Of a stretch of DNA of 64,000 nucleotides, positions 56,564 to 64,000 are shown piece by piece; position 1 is the first letter of the stretch, and the number at the start of each line of letters is the position of its first letter. Origin of the DNA: Holophagales bacterium (GTDB lineage Bacteria; Acidobacteriota; Thermoanaerobaculia; Multivoradales; Multivoraceae); contig VXZQ01000009.1 in the NCBI GenBank assembly GCA_009845425.1, positions 62,001 through 126,000 of the forward strand. Direction: 5' to 3'. The notes below the pieces were generated by a model, which had not been told where the DNA came from, searched no databases, and was given only the letters and a program-made list of their open reading frames with translations. Made by a program: the position numbers and the translations under genes.

Positions 56564-56581
56564 GCCGGCCGTAAGGCCGGC
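56564..56581. repeat. Intergenic hairpin repeat, copy E
   Basis: GCCGGCC-GTAA-GGCCGGC, a perfect 7-bp stem followed by ACC, between the convergent thrC and nucleotidyltransferase genes. It is the same core as copies B, C and D. It might separate the two transcripts, though no T-run follows. Confidence 0.8.
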
Positions 56582-56600
56582 ACCGACTCGGGCGGTCAGG

Positions 56601-57611
56601 CTAGAGGGGCGTGAAAACCAGTCCGTCCCGTTCCCTGCTGCCGGCACCCAGGCCCCAATCCACCGGCGTCACGAGCTGCTCATCAATCCGGACGAACTCG
56701 GAGACACCAACTCCCGGCGCGAGGATCGTCTCCCGAATCCGGGCGCCCGGGCCGATCCGGGCGCCGGGCATTACCAGGCTCCGTTCGACGACCGCGCCCT
56801 CGCCGACGTGGCTGCCGGGCTCGAGGACGCTGTGCTCGACGACGGCGCCGGGGGCTACCGAGACCCCCGGGGCGATGAAGCGGCGGCGGCGTCTGCGGCC
56901 GCCGGCGGTGCGGCCCCAGTCCAGGGCCCCCTCGAGGTAGCGGCGGGGGGTTCCCAGGTCGTGCCAGGGACGGCGGCTTCGGAAACCGGCGATCCGGGCG
57001 CCGGCGCGGAGGAGCGGCTGGTAGAGGCCCTCGACGATGTCGTTCGACGACGGGCGAGTGGAAATCTGCTCGACGACCCGGCGGGAGAGGACGTGGAGGC
57101 CCTGGAAGGTCCGTTTCCGGCCACGGACCGTGCCGACCTGGAGGTCGCGGAGCCCGACCACCAGGCCGCGGGGATCGACTTCCACGCCGCCGCCGACGCG
57201 GTCGTCCCAGCCGACCTGGAGGGTGACGTCGGCGCCGCTGCGGCGGTGGCGGTCGAGGGCCTGGCGGATCGGCCAGCGGCAGAGCGAGTCGCCGTTGACC
57301 AGCACGACCTCGTCGGCGTCGGCGAGGAAGTCCCGCAGGTTGACGACCGCGCCCAGCGTGCCGAGCAGGTCCGGTTCGACTTCGAAGCGGAGTTCGAGCC
57401 CGCGGCCGACGGCCTCGCTCTCAAGCCCGCGGCGCACCGCGTCTCCGAGGTGGCACAGGTTGACCGCGATCTCGCAGCCGGCGCGGTGAAGAAGGTCGAT
57501 CGTGCGCATGGCGACGGCGCGGCCGGCCACCGGCAGCAGGGGCTTGGGTACGGCGCCGGTCAGCGGCCGCAGCCGTTCTCCCCGGCCGGCGCAGAGCACG
57601 AGGGCCCTCAC
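56601..57611 (-). CDS. Sugar nucleotidyltransferase (MurU/GDP-mannose pyrophosphorylase-like) with beta-helix tail
   Basis: A 336-residue NDP-sugar pyrophosphorylase family protein. GTG start at 57611 overlaps the CYTH gene stop (GTGA). Nucleotide-binding ALVLCAGRGERLRPLTGAVPKP (in parts LCAGRGERLRPLT and VPKPLLPVAG), LLGTLGAVVNLRDFL, metal aspartate in VLVNGDSLCRW, and FQGLHVLSRRVV. Residues 235-305 form left-handed beta-helix repeats (APGVSVAPGAVVEHSV, EGAVVERSLVMPGARIGPGARI). The N-terminal half is closest in look to MurU and mannose-1-phosphate guanylyltransferases. The sugar is unknown; no kinase partner is adjacent. Confidence 0.85.
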   Translation of the reverse strand: MRALVLCAGRGERLRPLTGAVPKPLLPVAGRAVAMRTIDLLHRAGCEIAVNLCHLGDAVRRGLESEAVGRGLELRFEVEPDLLGTLGAVVNLRDFLADADEVVLVNGDSLCRWPIRQALDRHRRSGADVTLQVGWDDRVGGGVEVDPRGLVVGLRDLQVGTVRGRKRTFQGLHVLSRRVVEQISTRPSSNDIVEGLYQPLLRAGARIAGFRSRRPWHDLGTPRRYLEGALDWGRTAGGRRRRRRFIAPGVSVAPGAVVEHSVLEPGSHVGEGAVVERSLVMPGARIGPGARIRETILAPGVGVSEFVRIDEQLVTPVDWGLGAGSRERDGLVFTPL

Positions 57612-58195
57612 TCCGTAAACACCATGTCCCGGGGCAGTCCCTCGTGCCGCGCCCGGTGATCGCGGTAGATCGCGAGATAGTCCCGCGGATCGGCCTGCTC
57701 CGGATCGATGCCGCAGCGGCGGCAGACGCCTTCGATCCCGCCCTCAGCCAGGTCCGGGGCGACCTGCTCGACCTCCACGAAGTCGCCGATCGGCGTCCGG
57801 TCGAGGGCAACTTCGCAGCCGAGAAGCAGCCAGCGCTCGCGGACCTTCTCGTAGCGCGCCGTGACCTCGAAGCCGAGCGACTCGAGGAACAGCCGCGCCG
57901 CCGCCGGGTCGTCGACGGAGAACTCGTGTTCCGCCCGCTCCTTCACGCCACCTCGAACCTCGGGCGCGGACTTCCAGGTCAGCCGGCAGCCGGCGCCGTC
58001 GGTGCGCAGACGGAGCAACTCGCGGCGGGTGCGCAGCCGCTCGGAGGGCGCGGCGTCCCGGCGGTCGAAGACCCAGTTCGACTCCCTGGCGGCGGCTCGT
58101 TCGAGCTTGCCGCCGGCGGCGCGGACCCGCTCCCGGACCCCGTCCAGGTCGGCGACCGCGACCTTGATCTCGCGCTCGCGCCCGGGTGCGGTCAA
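57608..58195 (-). CDS. CYTH-domain protein (class IV adenylate cyclase / thiamine triphosphatase family)
   Basis: A 195-residue CYTH tunnel-fold phosphohydrolase or cyclase. TTG start at 58195 overlaps the peptidase stop (TTGA). The ExExK signature is Glu7, Glu9, Lys11 in EREIKVAV; further metal/phosphate residues are in LRLRTDGAGCRLTWK, EHEFSVDD, YEKVRERW and LDRTPIGDFVEVE. In the family these bind triphosphate with divalent metal. The likely reaction is hydrolysis of a triphosphate such as thiamine triphosphate or inorganic tripolyphosphate, or cAMP synthesis; the sequence does not decide. Upstream residues in the same frame overlap the peptidase and are not coding here. Confidence 0.85.
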   Translation of the reverse strand: MTAPGREREIKVAVADLDGVRERVRAAGGKLERAAARESNWVFDRRDAAPSERLRTRRELLRLRTDGAGCRLTWKSAPEVRGGVKERAEHEFSVDDPAAARLFLESLGFEVTARYEKVRERWLLLGCEVALDRTPIGDFVEVEQVAPDLAEGGIEGVCRRCGIDPEQADPRDYLAIYRDHRARHEGLPRDMVFTE

Positions 58196-59589
58196 GCGGC
58201 GGCGCAGCCTCCGAGGCGGTCGAGCACGCGGACCACCGTGCGAATGCCCTGGTAGAAGTTCGCGAGGTCCATCTTCTCGTTCGGGGCGTGCAGGCGGTCG
58301 TCCGACAGGCCGAAGCCGATCAGCAGCACGGGCGCGCCCAGCACCTCGGACAGGGTGGAAACGATGGGAATCGAACCGCCCTCCCGGACCCGGACCGGTT
58401 CGCGGCCCCAGGCTTCGCGCACGCCCTCGAGGGCGGCGTCGACGAGCGGGCCGTCGAGGTCGACGAGCACCGGCGGCGCCCCGTTCAGGTTCTCGACCTC
58501 GACGTCGATGCCCGGAGGCGCCAGCGAGCGCATGTAGGCCGCGAAGGAACGGAAGAGTCGCTCCGGGTCCTGGTCCGGCACCAGCCGCATCGACACCTTG
58601 GCGCCGGCCCGGTTGGCGATCACCGTCTTGGCGCCGGGGCCCTGGTAGCCGCCCCACAGGCCGTTCACGTCGCAGGTCGGCCGCGCCCATACCCGTTCCA
58701 GGGTCGTGTAGCCGGCCTCTCCCCACAAGGCGGACGCGCCGATCTCGTCGCCGTACTTCGCCTCGTCGAACGGCAGCGCGGCGAACGCGGCCCGTTCCTC
58801 CGCGCCCAGCGGCCGCACGTCGTCGTAGAAGCCCGGAATCAGGATCCGGCCATCCCGCGGGTCGCGAAGCGCCGCCAGCATGGTGCCCAGGACGTTCAGG
58901 GGGTTCGCCACGGCGCCCCCGAAGGTGCCGGAGTGCAGGTCGCGCCCCGCGCCGCGCACCCTGACCTCGGTGTACAGCAGGCCCTTCAGGCCGTAGAGCA
59001 CGGAAGGCTGGCCCGGCCCGTACATCGAGGTGTCGGAAACCAGCGCCAGGTCGCAAGCCAAACGCCGGGACTCAGGGCTTCGAACGTAGGCCTCGATCGC
59101 CTCGCCGCCGCACTCCTCCTCGCCCTCGATCAGGAACTTGACGTTGACCGGCAGGGCGCCGGTCTCGGCCATGATCGCCTCCACCGCCTTGATGTGGGTG
59201 AAGGACTGGCCCTTGTCGTCGGTGGCGCCGCGGGCGACGATCTGCTCCCCGCGTTCGCCCGTCTCGATCGTCGGCTCGAACGGGTCGTTCCGCCACTCGC
59301 CCAGCGGGTCGACCGGCTGTACATCGTAGTGGCCGTAGAAAAGGACGGTCGGGCGGCCGGGAGCGCCGAGCCACTCGCCGTACACGAGTGGATGGCCCGC
59401 GGTTTCGATGATCTCCGCCTCGAGCCCCGCGGCCTCGAGCCGCTCCTTGACGAAGCCGGCGCAACGGCGGACCTCGGCGGCGTACTCCGGATCGGTCGAG
59501 ACGGACGGGATCCGCAGATACTCCTTCAACTGATCCAGGCTGGCGCCGGTTTCGCGGTCCACCCGCTCGAGAACGGCGTCGACGCTCAT
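58192..59589 (-). CDS. M20 family dipeptidase
   Basis: A 465-residue dinuclear zinc aminoacylase/dipeptidase of the carnosinase-like M20 group. Ligands: His and Asp in LFYGHYDVQP, bridging Asp in RGATDDKGQ, catalytic/metal Glu pair in LIEGEEECGG, Asp in LVSDTSMYG and late His in DRLHAPNEKMDLANF. A lid/dimerisation domain with GAGRDLHSGTFGG lies between. It cleaves dipeptides or N-acyl amino acids in the cytosol; no signal peptide. ATG start 18 bp after transaldolase, stop overlapping the CYTH start. Confidence 0.93.
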   Translation of the reverse strand: MSVDAVLERVDRETGASLDQLKEYLRIPSVSTDPEYAAEVRRCAGFVKERLEAAGLEAEIIETAGHPLVYGEWLGAPGRPTVLFYGHYDVQPVDPLGEWRNDPFEPTIETGERGEQIVARGATDDKGQSFTHIKAVEAIMAETGALPVNVKFLIEGEEECGGEAIEAYVRSPESRRLACDLALVSDTSMYGPGQPSVLYGLKGLLYTEVRVRGAGRDLHSGTFGGAVANPLNVLGTMLAALRDPRDGRILIPGFYDDVRPLGAEERAAFAALPFDEAKYGDEIGASALWGEAGYTTLERVWARPTCDVNGLWGGYQGPGAKTVIANRAGAKVSMRLVPDQDPERLFRSFAAYMRSLAPPGIDVEVENLNGAPPVLVDLDGPLVDAALEGVREAWGREPVRVREGGSIPIVSTLSEVLGAPVLLIGFGLSDDRLHAPNEKMDLANFYQGIRTVVRVLDRLGGCAAA

Positions 59590-59607
59590 CGGACCCGCAC
59601 GTAGCGG

Positions 59608-60264
59608 TCAGTCATCGAAGCTCTTGCCCGTGGCCCGCCAGTCGGAGAGGAAGCTCTCCAGGCCGATGTCCGTCAACGGATGGCGATAGAGCTGGCTCAG
59701 CGTCTTGAAGGGAAGGGTCGCGACATCGGCCCCCATCTCCGCCGACAGCACGACGTGAACCGGGTGGCGCACCGAGGCAACGAGAACTTCCGTGTCGAAG
59801 TCGTAGTGGGAGTAGATCGAGATCACCTGGCGGATCAGGTCCATGCCGTCCTGGGCGATGTCGTCGAGGCGGCCGACGAAGGGCGAGATGTAGGCGGCGC
59901 CCGCCTTCGCCGCCAGCAGCGCCTGGGACGGCGAGAAGCAGAGGGTCACGTTGCACCGAATCCCGTCCTCGGCCAGGCGGCGCACGGCGGTCAGCCCCGG
60001 CGGCCCGAGCGGCACCTTGACGACCACGTTGTCCGCCAGGCCGGCGAGCCGCCGGCCCTCCTCGAGCATGCCGTCGAGGTCCGTCGCGAGGACTTCGCCG
60101 CTGACGGGGCCCGGCACCAGCTCCGCGATCTCCTTGACGGTCGGCAGGTAGCGCTTGCCCTGCTTGGCGATCAGGCTCGGGTTCGTGGTGACGCCGTCGA
60201 CCATGCCCCATTCAAGGCCGGTCTCGATCTCCCCCACGTCCGCGGTGTCCAGAAAGAACTTCAT
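59608..60264 (-). CDS. tal: Transaldolase (short form)
   Basis: A 218-residue class I aldolase-fold enzyme of the TalC/YwjH group. Start [31 protein letters not shown], Schiff-base Lys83 in [30 protein letters not shown] and [14 protein letters not shown]. The last two blocks match transaldolases rather than fructose-6-phosphate aldolase. Works with transketolase (encoded at 8.4-10.5 kb) in the pentose phosphate pathway. ATG start 18 bp after gyrA on the same strand. Confidence 0.93.
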   Translation of the reverse strand: MKFFLDTADVGEIETGLEWGMVDGVTTNPSLIAKQGKRYLPTVKEIAELVPGPVSGEVLATDLDGMLEEGRRLAGLADNVVVKVPLGPPGLTAVRRLAEDGIRCNVTLCFSPSQALLAAKAGAAYISPFVGRLDDIAQDGMDLIRQVISIYSHYDFDTEVLVASVRHPVHVVLSAEMGADVATLPFKTLSQLYRHPLTDIGLESFLSDWRATGKSFDD

Positions 60265-60282
60265 CGTGGCGCTCCCCGGCTG

Positions 60283-62829
<2,547 letters not shown>

Positions 62830-62839
62830 GGTCAGTCGA

Positions 62840-64000
62840 TCAGATGTCGAGGTTGGTCGCGTTCAGGGCGTTCTTCTCGATGAACTCACGCCGCGGCTCC
62901 ACCTTTTCGCCCATCAGGGTCGTGAAGATGCCGTCCGTCTCGTCATAGCGGTCGTCGTCTATCTCGACCAGGAGCATCCGGCGCCGCTCGGGATCCATCG
63001 TGGTCTCCCAGAGCTGCGACGGGTTCATCTCGCCCAGTCCCTTGTAGCGCTGGATCGACAGTCCCTTCTTCGCGGCTTCGAAGAGGGCGTCCAGCGCTTC
63101 GTCGACGGACTCGGCCTCGACGTCGTCGGTCGCTGTGCTGCCGTTGACCCGGCGCAGCCGGATCGAGGGCGATCGCCATGCCTCCAGACCCTGCTCGTTG
63201 GCGGTCAGGGAACGGAAATCGGCGCCGGTCACCAGCGCCTCGTCGATCGTCACCTGGCGGTCCACGCCGTCCCGGCGCGAACGGAACTCGATCCTGTACA
63301 ACCCGGTGAGGCCTTCCTCGACAGACACGTCGTGAAAGCCGGAGGCCTCGATGACCTGGGCCGTCAGCTCGACCCGCTCCCGGTCGGCCAGGCTGTCGCG
63401 ATCCCTGATGCCGCCGGCGATCGCCGCCCGCAGCGCGTCGCGCGGAATGCCGCGGGCGCTCAGGGACTCAAGGGATCGCCTGAAGGAGGCGAGACGGTCG
63501 AGCAGGACGCGCAGGCGGTCGCCCTCGAACACCGTCGGATCGTCGACGTCGCCGTTCGGGAGGGCAACCTGCCAGCTCCTGCGGATCCGCTCCACCAGGT
63601 AGTCGTGGTACTCCTCGTCGTCCTTCAGGTAGCTGGAACGACGCCCCTCCGTGACCTTGTAGAGCGGAGGCTGGGCGATGAAGAGGTGGCCGCGGTCGAT
63701 GAGCTCCTTCATCTGGCGGTAGAAGAAGGTCAGGATGAGGGTGCGGATGTGACTGCCGTCGACGTCCGCGTCGCACATGATGATCAGCTTGTGGTAGCGC
63801 AGGCGGTCGGCGTCGAAGTCCTCGGTGCCGATGCCGGTCCCCAGGGCCTGGATCAGCGTCCTGATCTCCTCGGACGAGAGCATCTTGTCGAGGCGCGCCC
63901 GCTCGACGTTCAGGATCTTCCCCTTGAGCGGCAGCACGGCCTGGAAGCGCCGGTCGCGGCCCTGCTTGGCCGAGCCGCCGGCCGAGTCCCCCTCCACCAG
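62840..64000 (-). CDS. gyrB: DNA gyrase subunit B, N-terminal part beyond window
   Basis: C-terminal 386 residues of GyrB; the ATPase half lies outside the window. The visible part opens in the TOPRIM domain with [32 protein letters not shown] and metal-binding [17 protein letters not shown] roughly 165-residue insertion (from about [13 protein letters not shown] to [14 protein letters not shown]) separates TOPRIM from the tail, as in E. coli GyrB and some Acidobacteriota-like sequences. The end [22 protein letters not shown] followed by [14 protein letters not shown] is diagnostic (quoted in parts: [25 protein letters not shown]). First visible gene of the gyrB-gyrA-tal-M20-CYTH-nucleotidyltransferase run. 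Confidence 0.97.
   Translation of the reverse strand: MVEGDSAGGSAKQGRDRRFQAVLPLKGKILNVERARLDKMLSSEEIRTLIQALGTGIGTEDFDADRLRYHKLIIMCDADVDGSHIRTLILTFFYRQMKELIDRGHLFIAQPPLYKVTEGRRSSYLKDDEEYHDYLVERIRRSWQVALPNGDVDDPTVFEGDRLRVLLDRLASFRRSLESLSARGIPRDALRAAIAGGIRDRDSLADRERVELTAQVIEASGFHDVSVEEGLTGLYRIEFRSRRDGVDRQVTIDEALVTGADFRSLTANEQGLEAWRSPSIRLRRVNGSTATDDVEAESVDEALDALFEAAKKGLSIQRYKGLGEMNPSQLWETTMDPERRRMLLVEIDDDRYDETDGIFTTLMGEKVEPRREFIEKNALNATNLDI

Noticed and set aside
59608..60264. Fructose-6-phosphate aldolase instead of transaldolase
   Set aside because: The [18 protein letters not shown] and SPFVGRLDD blocks match the short transaldolases more closely than FSA.

Overview
This is a 64 kb piece of a high-GC bacterial chromosome, densely packed with genes. 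MreBCD/RodA/PBP2, a Wzm/Wzt-type polysaccharide exporter, a WaaP-type sugar kinase and several lipoproteins point to a diderm (Gram-negative) rod or ovoid cell. The mix of a secreted sulfatase, a PQQ/haem dehydrogenase, an ATP-type PEP carboxykinase and an E. coli-like GyrB insert would fit an uncultured Acidobacteriota-like heterotroph. That placement is inference; no rRNA is present to confirm it. Many genes start with GTG or TTG, and most operons use 4-base stop/start overlaps.

Layout. 1-3.2 kb: a sulfatase cut by the window edge, divergent from a PQQ/cytochrome c lipoprotein dehydrogenase. 3.3-7.05 kb: a likely accessory island with an AAA-DUF4143 ATPase and, convergent to it, an 851-residue RloC-like ATPase of visibly lower GC. 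7.2-18.3 kb (minus): an EF-hand esterase, transketolase, a membrane-anchored unknown protein, a secreted phosphatase-like protein, and a complete SUF operon in the order sufR-B-C-D-S-U-T. 18.4 kb: a steroid 5-alpha-reductase-like membrane protein. 19.2-24 kb (minus): tRNA-Asn, then pckA, acs and an AI-2E family permease. 24.1-30.6 kb (minus): a macromolecular-synthesis operon rpsU-mutS2-dnaG-rpoD with a recognisable sigma-70 promoter. 30.6-35 kb: a lipoprotein gene, a CAU-anticodon tRNA, a zinc-ribbon coiled-coil protein, yggS and an acyl-CoA ligase.

34.96-46.4 kb (minus) is the most distinctive part. Ten co-directional, tightly coupled genes run mreB-mreC-mreD-mrdA-rodA-rng, then a WaaP-like kinase/glycosidase fusion, an ABC-2 permease, a Wzt-like ATPase and a DUF3467 protein. 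Cell elongation, RNA decay and surface-polysaccharide modification and export therefore appear to share one transcript. 46.5-50.5 kb (plus): ppiD, ruvA and ruvB, with perfect inverted repeats around ruvB. 50.6-56.6 kb (plus): a compact thrA-asd-thrB-thrC operon that takes aspartate to threonine. 56.6-64 kb (minus): gyrB (cut by the edge), gyrA, transaldolase, an M20 peptidase, a CYTH protein and a sugar nucleotidyltransferase.

Intergenic gaps carry a family of short GC-rich palindromic repeats, some with three successive hairpins. No CRISPR array, transposase, integrase, rRNA or phage gene was seen. The only gene-free stretch over 300 bp is between ruvA and ruvB.
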